From the NCBI GenBank assembly GCA_031549925.1, contig JAVBPA010000015.1, positions 1 through 12,073 on the forward strand: 12,073 nt of DNA, written 5' to 3'. The translations under genes were made by a program, and so were the position numbers. The notes below the pieces were generated by a model. The model was not told the DNA's origin. It saw only the letters and a list, made by a program, of their open reading frames with translations, and made no database searches. This stretch comes from JAVBPA01 sp031549925 (GTDB taxonomy: Bacteria; Bacillota; Clostridia; Oscillospirales; CAG-272). Below, one piece after another: positions 6,342 through 12,073 of the stretch (position 1 is its first letter; each line of letters begins with the position of its first letter).

Positions 6342-6821
6342 ATGAAAACAGAGCTTACAAATATGGTTATGGTATATGACAAGGAAAAAAACAGTGTTTT
6401 GGTTCAAAACAGAAAGCTTTCATGGAAAGGAATAACATTTCCCGGCGGACATGTTGAAGCCGGCGAAAGCTTTTACGATTCCGCCGTGCGTGAAGTTTTT
6501 GAGGAAACGGGTCTTGCTGTTAAAAATTTGATAAGCTGCGGTATAACTCATTGGTGCCGTGAAAATTCCGATGAGAGATATCTTGTCTTTTTATATAAAA
6601 CTTCCGAATACGAAGGAACTTTGATAAATGAAACGGAGGAAGGCGAGGTCTTTTGGGTAGGACTATCGGAATTTAAAAATTTAAATTTTTCGAAAAATTT
6701 TGAAAAGCGTCTTCCTATGTTTTTCGGCGATGATTTTGAATCATTTTCCGGAAAAAATGTATACAGCGAGGCATTCGGGCTGTATAATAATAATACAGAT
6801 TATGATTTGATTTTCAAATAA
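6342..6821 (+). CDS. Nudix hydrolase, MutT/8-oxo-dGTP diphosphatase-like
   Basis: A 159-aa cytoplasmic Nudix protein. The Nudix box is complete: Gly36, Glu42, Arg50-Glu51, Glu54-Glu55 and Gly57 in the order GX5EX7REUXEEXGU, so Mg-dependent pyrophosphohydrolase activity is expected. The lead-in VLVQNRKLSWKGITFPGGHV is like that of the Firmicutes MutX/8-oxo-dGTPase group, suggesting cleaning of oxidised nucleotides, though Nudix substrates cannot be assigned safely from sequence. The ribosome site AAAGGTGAT (6331-6339) matches the 16S tail well, only 2 nt before the ATG at its 3' edge. The metallophosphoesterase follows after 18 nt, so the two are probably co-transcribed. No clear promoter was seen between the upstream terminator and this gene. 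Confidence 0.9.
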   Translation: MKTELTNMVMVYDKEKNSVLVQNRKLSWKGITFPGGHVEAGESFYDSAVREVFEETGLAVKNLISCGITHWCRENSDERYLVFLYKTSEYEGTLINETEEGEVFWVGLSEFKNLNFSKNFEKRLPMFFGDDFESFSGKNVYSEAFGLYNNNTDYDLIFK

Positions 6822-6839
6822 AAACTAGAACAGGAATTA

Positions 6840-7655
6840 ATGATGTTTTTGCGTTCACTGGTTTCATATAAAAAAGCGTGCAGAGGGGAAAAAATTAAAA
6901 CCGTTCATTATGACTGTTACAGTAAAAAGATTTTTTCCGCTTTCAAAATAGCACATATATCGGATCTTCACAGTTGTCTTTTCGGAGAAAATCAATATGC
7001 ACTGATCGAAAAAATAAAGGAAAACGAGCCGGATTTTATTTGCCTGACCGGAGATATATTTGATGAACGGATAAAATATGATAACGCTAAAATGTTTTTG
7101 CGTGAGATTCGTTTTTTCAAATGTCCGGTATTTTTTGTTACAGGGAATCATGAGTTTTATATAAACGCAGATAACGAAATAAAAGATGCAATACAAAGCA
7201 GCAATATAATATATCTGGACAGAAATATTTATAATATTAATATAGGAAAAAACCGATTGGCAATAACAGGTATAAATGATCCGATATTGGAGAAAACCAA
7301 AAAAAAGTACCCGGAAAAATTTGAATCGGATTTGAAAAAAATATCCGAAATTTCCGACAACCGTTTTACGCTGCTTCTGTCACACAGACCGGAATTTTTT
7401 GAATTATATGTAAAATATAATTTCGAGTTGGTTCTGTCAGGGCACGCTCACGGAGGGCAGTGGAGACTTCCGCCTATTATAAACGGTTTGTATGCTCCGC
7501 ACCAGGGAATATTTCCGAAATATTCCGGAGGGTCTTATAAAAACAAGGAAAGAACAACCGAAATGATAGTCAGCCGCGGACTATCTAAACTTTTACTCAT
7601 TCCTCGTATATTTAATCCGGCGGAAATTGGTATAATCAATGTTTTACCAAATTAA
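6840..7655 (+). CDS. Calcineurin-like metallophosphoesterase, YkuE/YaeI type
   Basis: A 271-aa two-metal phosphoesterase. All the metal-binding blocks are present: SDLHS (Asp42, His44), GDIFD (Asp72), GNHEF (Asn103, His104), SHRPE (His182) and GHAHGGQW (His202, His204). The segment GLYAPHQGIFPKYSGG (216-231) after the last block is typical of the YkuE/YaeI subgroup, whose members act at the membrane on lipid-linked or unknown phosphoesters. Those relatives usually have an N-terminal membrane anchor; here the N-terminus is short and polar, so the protein should be cytoplasmic. Two ATGs stand in tandem (6840 and 6843). AGGA at 6832-6835 gives better spacing (7 nt) to the second, so the true protein may begin at Met2. 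It is 18 nt downstream of the Nudix gene. Confidence 0.9.
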   Translation: MMFLRSLVSYKKACRGEKIKTVHYDCYSKKIFSAFKIAHISDLHSCLFGENQYALIEKIKENEPDFICLTGDIFDERIKYDNAKMFLREIRFFKCPVFFVTGNHEFYINADNEIKDAIQSSNIIYLDRNIYNINIGKNRLAITGINDPILEKTKKKYPEKFESDLKKISEISDNRFTLLLSHRPEFFELYVKYNFELVLSGHAHGGQWRLPPIINGLYAPHQGIFPKYSGGSYKNKERTTEMIVSRGLSKLLLIPRIFNPAEIGIINVLPN

Positions 7656-7761
7656 ATTTTTAGAATTAAACGTTTTTTTTAAAAATTGCCGAAAACCTGA
7701 TTTTATAATGCTTTAATTTTAAATAAATATTAAAAAATAAATATAAAATAAGGAATAAAAA

Positions 7762-8982
7762 ATGATTAAACAAATAAAAAATCCCGTCCGTATAGCTGTT
7801 ATAGGAGCGGGAAACCGTTCGAGTACGATATATATGCCGCTTTTTGAAGATGTAAAACCTTGGATCGAAATAGCGGCTGTTTGCGATCCTATAAAGGAAC
7901 ACGCGGATAATATGGCAAAGCAGACTGGGGCAAAGGCTTTTTATGATATACACGACTTGGTTGAAAATTGCGGTATCGAAGCGGCTCTGGTAATAACTCC
8001 GGGTGATTCTCACCATTCGATTTCGGTATTTTTATCAGAACATAAGATACATAATATGGTTGAAACGACCTGGTGCAATACACAGAGGCAAGCTGATGAA
8101 ATGATAACGGCGGCGAAGAAGAACGGAGTTCATGCTTTTGTTGCGGAAAACTTCTTCCGTTTTGCAATAGACCGGTTTTCGGAAGCGGTAAGGGAAAACG
8201 GCTATATAGGAGATATACACCGTATATATTCATATAATGACCATACCGGATATCATAATAATTCGCGCTGGATTCATTTTTGCAAATCTCATCCGTTGCA
8301 GGTTCAGTCTGTTTGTCATAAAATACCCACGATATCCTTTGTTGCTCCTCCCGCGCGTCCGTATGAAAGCGAAAATTTTAAATCAAGATTCTTTTTGTTC
8401 CCCGGTGATTTTATGGTAATTGATAACGCTTCCAATATAAAAGGTTTTCTCGGCAGACAAAGCAGACCCGGCCATACAGAATGGCAGGGCGAAAGCGGAA
8501 CTCTTACACACCGCGGACTTGACGGATGGGCTTGGGAAACAACGCTGCGTAAAATGAAACCCAATATGTCAACCTCCGTTTCACCTGTTATATATGAAAC
8601 TCCCGGCGAACGTTTCACTCGGGCATACGCCGAAACACCAGAAGGGATTATCGAATATATAAATCCATATGTTCCGAAAAACATATGCAATCATATTAAC
8701 AAGCCTTTTTACGGGTGTGCAGTAATGGACGAACTTATCGATTTCGCGCTTGCCGTCAGAGGGGAAAAAATTTTTGAATGCAGCGCGGAAGACGCTAAAA
8801 TGAGCTTGACTATGGATCTCGCCGCGGAACAATCCGCACTTGAGGATGGCAGGATTATAAAAATAACACCCGGTATGACTTTTGATATTGAAACAAGAAT
8901 AGAAGAAAACCTCAGAAAACAATATAATACCGATCCATACGATATAGAGGGCATGCTTGCGATAAGCTATCCGCGCAAGTAA
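7762..8982 (+). CDS. Gfo/Idh/MocA-family protein lacking the EKP lysine
   Basis: A 406-aa cytoplasmic protein with an N-terminal NAD(P)-binding Rossmann domain: IAVIGAGNRSS (residues 11-21), VCDP after strand 2 (40-43), and VITPGDSHH (77-85). Most family dehydrogenases then have E-K-P, whose lysine is catalytic; here the position reads VETTWCNT (100-107), Glu101-Thr-Thr. The next conserved region is AENFFRF (128-134), followed by IGDIHRIYSY and a SHPL segment (176-179). Loss of the lysine together with an A/L-E-N motif recalls the GH109 group, which cleaves glycosides by transient NAD-dependent oxidation. This protein may therefore be an NAD-dependent glycosidase or lyase rather than a plain dehydrogenase; that is inference. 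The ribosome site TAAGGA is 7 nt upstream. It is first in a three-gene operon. Confidence 0.85.
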   Translation: MIKQIKNPVRIAVIGAGNRSSTIYMPLFEDVKPWIEIAAVCDPIKEHADNMAKQTGAKAFYDIHDLVENCGIEAALVITPGDSHHSISVFLSEHKIHNMVETTWCNTQRQADEMITAAKKNGVHAFVAENFFRFAIDRFSEAVRENGYIGDIHRIYSYNDHTGYHNNSRWIHFCKSHPLQVQSVCHKIPTISFVAPPARPYESENFKSRFFLFPGDFMVIDNASNIKGFLGRQSRPGHTEWQGESGTLTHRGLDGWAWETTLRKMKPNMSTSVSPVIYETPGERFTRAYAETPEGIIEYINPYVPKNICNHINKPFYGCAVMDELIDFALAVRGEKIFECSAEDAKMSLTMDLAAEQSALEDGRIIKITPGMTFDIETRIEENLRKQYNTDPYDIEGMLAISYPRK

Positions 8983-9020
8983 AAACACTACTTAAAACAC
9001 AATATAAAAGAGGAGTTTTT

Positions 9021-10142
9021 ATGTCAAAATTAAATATTAATTATTCTATTTCCGCCGAACACGCTCTGGATAAAAATTTCTATCCGGTTATAAAAAAAAT
9101 GCAGCGGGCAGGAGTTTCTGATATATGGCTCTGGGGAATGTTTTCGGGCCGTCATAATTCCGGTATTGAAAATATCGTAAAAGCAAAAAAACGTTTGGAG
9201 GAAGAAGGGTATTCTGTCGGAACCGTTTTCGTTCCGGTGGGGCATCCGGGTAACTCTTTAAATCCGGATGATGAAACAATTGATTTGATGATTCCCAAAA
9301 ACTGGGCTTACCGGGCGGACAGAAACGGAAACAATGTTTATTTCTGCGGCTGCGTGGACGATGAACTTATAAACGATAATGTATCGGGAGCTTTGCTGTA
9401 TAAAGAAACCGGAATAACCAGATTGTTTTTAGACGACGACGCCAGAATCGGCAACTGGGGTTATTATGTGCAGGGATGTTTCTGCGATAAATGTATCGAT
9501 AAATTCAACAATCTCAGGGGATGTAATTACAGCAGGAGCGAAATTGCTTCTCTTATCGATAAAGATAAAGCTTTCGCAGAAAGCTGGATGGATTATAATT
9601 GCGGGAAATTAACCCGCTTTGTTAAAAAAACAGCGGATACCGGAATACATACGGGTATTATGATTATGCACGACGGAGACAGGCGTCACGGTATTGATAT
9701 AAAAATGCTGATGGAAGCTGTTCCGAATCTCATGGTCCGCGTGGGAGAACTGCATTTTGATAATAATTCGTTTGATCAGCCGTCAGGGAAAATTTCGCTT
9801 TTACGAAGTGCTGTTACTCATGCCGATTTAGTCAGAAGTGCGGCGGGCAATCAATTATACGAAGATATTTATTCGGAAACGACAGTATTTCCGAGCAGAG
9901 CCTTGTCTCCGCAAAACATGGTGAAAAAAGCCAAATTGGAACTTATGGCAGGTATACCGAAACTGTTTTTAATGGGCGGAACGGCTATATTTGATATGGA
10001 ATACTGGGATGCTTTTATAGAAGCGAGAGAAGAACTTCAATTCCTCCATGAGGAAGCCGAAGCTTATGGATATTATACATCGCGGGATATAAAAGAACCG
10101 GAATTATGGGCGGAAGCCGTTCTGAAAAAAGCGAACATATAA
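9021..10142 (+). CDS. Glycosidase-like TIM-barrel protein with CxCxxC motif, function unknown
   Basis: A 373-aa soluble protein without signal peptide. Its layout fits a (beta/alpha)8 barrel: strands are seen at SDIWLWGMF (33-41), YSVGTVFVPVG (64-74), TRLFLDDDAR (133-142), TGIMIMHDGD (211-220), LMVRVGELHF (237-246) and PKLFLMGG (313-320). LFLDDD followed by CFCDKCIDKF (153-162) is the pattern of glycosyl-hydrolase-like families, in which a strand-4 acidic residue precedes a C-x-C-x-x-C cluster that may bind a metal. A second pair, CGC (109-111), lies nearby. Asp138-140 and Glu243 are candidate catalytic acids, by inference only. The start is set by GAGGAG 5 nt before the ATG. It is 38 nt downstream of the Gfo/Idh/MocA gene and 18 nt upstream of the GH32 gene, so it likely acts on the same substrate. 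Confidence 0.7.
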   Translation: MSKLNINYSISAEHALDKNFYPVIKKMQRAGVSDIWLWGMFSGRHNSGIENIVKAKKRLEEEGYSVGTVFVPVGHPGNSLNPDDETIDLMIPKNWAYRADRNGNNVYFCGCVDDELINDNVSGALLYKETGITRLFLDDDARIGNWGYYVQGCFCDKCIDKFNNLRGCNYSRSEIASLIDKDKAFAESWMDYNCGKLTRFVKKTADTGIHTGIMIMHDGDRRHGIDIKMLMEAVPNLMVRVGELHFDNNSFDQPSGKISLLRSAVTHADLVRSAAGNQLYEDIYSETTVFPSRALSPQNMVKKAKLELMAGIPKLFLMGGTAIFDMEYWDAFIEAREELQFLHEEAEAYGYYTSRDIKEPELWAEAVLKKANI

Positions 10143-10160
10143 AAGGAGAATATATTTATT

Positions 10161-11687
10161 ATGCACGATATGATATTAAATTCCCGAAAACTCCGCGAAA
10201 AATTGCTCTCCGATCCGTACAGACCCGGCTATCATTTTTGCACCCCTGAAGATATAGGGCTTCCCGGAGATCCGAACGGAGCGTTTTACGCAAAAGGAAG
10301 ATATCACCTTATGTATTTGTACCGTTTTCGCGGAGACGGTTTCAGATGGGGTCATATTTCCAGTATTGATTTGGTTCACTGGCGGCATCATCCCGATTCG
10401 CTTATTCCCGATTCTCTCGACGGAGGAATATTCAGCGGCGGAGCGTTTGTGGATTATGATGAAAAAGTTTATCTTACATACTGGGCTTTACCGGTTGAGG
10501 GAAAAGAAAACAGCTTCGGCGGTATAAGAATAGCCGTCAGCTGCGATAAGGATTACGAAATTTGGGAAAAATTCGAAACTTTTGCCGTAGAATCAACCGA
10601 GTTCGGAATCACGGAAAAAGACGGATTGATTCTCGGCAGCGCAGACCCGAGCAATATATGGCGATGCGGGGATTATTATTATGTTCAAACCGGAAATTTA
10701 TGTGTTCTCAACAAATACGGACGTTCTTCTGATTCGCCGGTTAACTTAAAAGGAGATTGGGTCGATCTTTTTCGGTCACGTGATTTAATAAGCTGGGAAT
10801 ATCTTCACAGGTTTTATCAGCGTGATTTAGGCAACTCTGCTACCGACGAAAGTGAAGACGATATGTGTCCTAGTTTTTTGCCGCTTCCCAAATCTTTTGC
10901 GGGAGGAGAGTTCGGAGACAAATATTTACAGCTTTTTATATCTCACAACAAGGGCTGTCAGTATTATATCGGTACATACGACCGCGAGAAACAACTGTTT
11001 ATACCCGAAACACACGGACGCATGACAAAAACCACAAATACATTTTTCGCGCCTGAAGCGTTAATTGACGCAAAAGGAAGACAAATTGCATGGTCATGGC
11101 TGCTTGATAATCCCGGTTATGACGAATTGGAATATGGCTGGAGCGGTGTATACGGATTGCCGCGTGTTTTGTGGGAAGAAGAAGGCGAACTTCGTATGGC
11201 TCCTGTTCCGGAGCTGAATATCCTCCGCTATAATCATCAGATTTTCGGACAAATAAATACAACCGGAACACCTGCCGAGCTTGATATTAAAAATGGTTTG
11301 AGCTGCGAAATTAAACTTATTTTTGAAAATACAAACGCAAAAAGATACGGCTTATCCGTCCGCCGTTCACCTGACGGCGAAGTAAAAACCGATATATATT
11401 ATGATGCGGAAGAATCGATTTTAGTTCTAGATACGTCAAAAAGCGGTATTTACGGATGCAGAAACGCGGAATTTCTTCCGTTTGCGTTGAATGAAGGAGA
11501 AAAATTAGAGCTTAGGATATTCATTGACAAACCGGTAATAGAGGTTTTCGCAAATAACAGACAAGCGATAGCGAGAAGAGTATATCCCGATAAAAACGAT
11601 TGTACAGGTGTGCAAGTTTATACGGAAAACGGTTCTCTCAATGTATCTGCGGAAGCATGGGAAATGAATCCGTCAAATCCGTATTAA
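10161..11687 (+). CDS. Divergent glycoside hydrolase family 32 enzyme (fructosidase-like)
   Basis: A 508-aa GH32 protein without signal peptide, thus cytoplasmic: a five-bladed beta-propeller (about 1-355) and a C-terminal beta-sandwich (about 365-505, with LRIFIDKPVIEVFANN at 451-466). The nucleophile motif GDPNG has Asp37. FSGGAF (91-96), FFAPEAL (295-301) and YGLPRVL (331-337) also fit. Two active-site motifs differ from classical invertases: RDP reads ADP (161-163, Asp162 kept, Arg lost), and the acid/base motif E-C-P reads M-C-P (235-237), with Glu replaced by Met and acidic residues ESEDD just before it. Family GH32 acts on fructans, sucrose or sucrose-6-phosphate; with these changes the substrate or mechanism may differ. 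GGAG is 12 nt before the ATG, slightly long. It is last in the operon. Confidence 0.88.
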   Translation: MHDMILNSRKLREKLLSDPYRPGYHFCTPEDIGLPGDPNGAFYAKGRYHLMYLYRFRGDGFRWGHISSIDLVHWRHHPDSLIPDSLDGGIFSGGAFVDYDEKVYLTYWALPVEGKENSFGGIRIAVSCDKDYEIWEKFETFAVESTEFGITEKDGLILGSADPSNIWRCGDYYYVQTGNLCVLNKYGRSSDSPVNLKGDWVDLFRSRDLISWEYLHRFYQRDLGNSATDESEDDMCPSFLPLPKSFAGGEFGDKYLQLFISHNKGCQYYIGTYDREKQLFIPETHGRMTKTTNTFFAPEALIDAKGRQIAWSWLLDNPGYDELEYGWSGVYGLPRVLWEEEGELRMAPVPELNILRYNHQIFGQINTTGTPAELDIKNGLSCEIKLIFENTNAKRYGLSVRRSPDGEVKTDIYYDAEESILVLDTSKSGIYGCRNAEFLPFALNEGEKLELRIFIDKPVIEVFANNRQAIARRVYPDKNDCTGVQVYTENGSLNVSAEAWEMNPSNPY

Positions 11688-11761
11688 ATTATTGCATAGC
11701 TTGGAATCAAACAAAACAAATTTTTCACCCAAACATTATCCGATATTTCGAACATATATGT
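11688..11761. other. AT-rich spacer after the GH32 gene
   Basis: No hairpin terminator, ribosome site or coding sequence is seen here before the GC-rich element begins. If the operon terminates close by, the first structures able to do it are in the repeat element that follows. Confidence 0.6.
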
Positions 11762-11793
11762 GGACGCGGGGACGCGCGGACGCGCGGACGCGC
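11762..11793 (+). repeat. 8-bp tandem repeat (GGACGCGC)n
   Basis: Three exact copies of GGACGCGC (11770-11777, 11778-11785, 11786-11793) follow one near-copy GGACGCGG (11762-11769). Read into the following GGC and T run, it has a GC-rich self-complementary part before six T residues, so it might help stop transcription of the operon. The opposite end of the element has only one unit before the window ends, so copy number probably varies between copies. Confidence 0.85.
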
Positions 11794-11915
11794 GGCTTTT
11801 TTGCAAAAAAGCCTGGCAAAAAACCTTTGAAGATGGGGGATTATTTTTGCTGCCTCATTGCGGGTATTTGCTAATCCACGGGTGACCGGGGACGCTCCAT
11901 TCCTGCGAGATGATC

Positions 11916-11957
11916 GCTCCTACGTTGGGAAAACTCAAATTCCCATTTCGTAGGGGC
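11916..11957. repeat. Two-step hairpin in the centre of the repeat element
   Basis: GCTCCTACG (11916-11924) pairs with CGTAGGGGC (11949-11957), with one G-U, and inside it TGGGAA (11926-11931) pairs with TTCCCA (11940-11945) around an 8-nt loop. Its right arm shares bases 11954-11957 with the next hairpin, so the two cannot both form fully. Confidence 0.7.
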
Positions 11958-11975
11958 GAACATCCTCGTTCGCCC
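11954..11975. repeat. GGGCGAAC/GTTCGCCC hairpin (REP-like)
   Basis: GGGCGAAC (11954-11961) and GTTCGCCC (11968-11975) form a perfect 8-bp stem with a 6-nt loop. GTAGGGGCGAAC...GTTCGCCCGC strings of this form are, to my knowledge, common in dispersed intergenic repeats of Clostridia. That is memory, not a search. Confidence 0.75.
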
Positions 11976-12073
11976 GCCGGTTTGCAGATTATCCGGATTG
12001 GGGAAACCATAAATTATCCCTCTTATTCAAAGACTTTTTGCCTGGCTTTTTCGCTAAAAAGCCGCGCGTCCCC

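Larger units (their letters stand above)
11768..12073. repeat. Non-coding element with long imperfect terminal inverted repeats (MITE-like)
   Basis: The left arm (11768-11850) and the reverse complement of the right arm (12007-12073) both begin GGGGACGCGCGG and stay alike for 67 aligned bases, about 56 identical by hand count, once two extra 8-bp units in the left arm are set aside. Each arm holds its own hairpin: a perfect 20-bp palindrome GGCTTTTTTGCAAAAAAGCC (11794-11813) on the left, and GGCTTTTT/AAAAAGCC around a 4-nt loop (12044-12063) on the right. The centre (11851-12006) carries two more hairpins. It has no convincing ORF and is far richer in G+C than the rest of the window. The right end may lie beyond the window, so target-site duplication cannot be judged. 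Confidence 0.75.

Noticed and set aside
7656..7761. Promoter or terminator between the phosphoesterase and Gfo/Idh/MocA genes
   Set aside because: A perfect TATAAT (7704-7709) is present but no -35 lies at 16-18 bp, and the AATTTTTA/TAAAAATT pairing has only A-T pairs. A promoter is expected here, but the sequence does not fix it.
8581..8988. 135-codon open frame on the minus strand opposite the Gfo/Idh/MocA gene
   Set aside because: It is a shadow of the real gene. The sense frame has clear Rossmann motifs, while this frame has none.
11600..11874. Two short plus-strand frames running from the end of the GH32 gene into the repeat element
   Set aside because: They read through tandem repeats and hairpins as Arg/Gly-rich strings, have no ribosome sites, and one begins inside the GH32 gene.

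Overview
The window is AT-rich, gene-dense DNA that looks like a low-GC Firmicute, most likely a spore-forming member of the Clostridia. The reasons are strong AGGAGG-type ribosome sites, AT-rich sigma-A promoters (two with perfect -35 and -10 hexamers at 17-bp spacing), a PdaA-type muramic delta-lactam deacetylase, and protein sequences that resemble clostridial ones. The genus cannot be told from the sequence alone.

Layout. (1) Positions 1-2708, minus strand: an arginine biosynthesis operon argG-argH-argC, with only the first 21 codons of argC inside the window. Its promoter lies at 2762-2790, with an ARG-box-like operator just upstream. (2) Positions 3012-4543, plus strand: two secreted NodB-type polysaccharide deacetylases that overlap by 4 bp. 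The first is PdaA-like (spore cortex), the second has the canonical NodB motifs. (3) Positions 4544-5828: a URO-D superfamily gene of unknown substrate. Its 301-bp upstream region is elaborate: a cre-like site, a 22-bp tandem repeat, a perfect consensus promoter, and a leader hairpin with a U-tract. (4) Positions 5825-6309: a monocistronic 101-aa protein with its own perfect promoter, a two-half-site inverted repeat and a strong terminator. (5) Positions 6342-7655: a Nudix hydrolase followed by a metallophosphoesterase. (6) Positions 7762-11687: a tightly spaced three-gene carbohydrate operon: an atypical Gfo/Idh/MocA protein without the EKP lysine, a TIM-barrel glycosidase-like protein with a CxCxxC motif, and a divergent GH32 enzyme whose acid/base position is changed. 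(7) Positions 11762-12073: a GC-rich non-coding repeat element with long imperfect inverted repeats and several hairpins, probably continuing past the window end.

How the genes fit together. The arg genes carry out the last two steps of arginine synthesis (citrulline to argininosuccinate to arginine) plus an earlier step (ArgC). The deacetylase pair acts outside the membrane on peptidoglycan or another N-acetylated glycan. The 7762-11687 cluster is all cytoplasmic by sequence (no signal peptides) and probably processes one imported sugar or glycoside. No transporter or dedicated regulator is present here. The best candidates for something undescribed are this three-gene glycan cluster with its altered catalytic motifs, the regulatory architecture in front of the URO-D gene, and the terminal repeat element.
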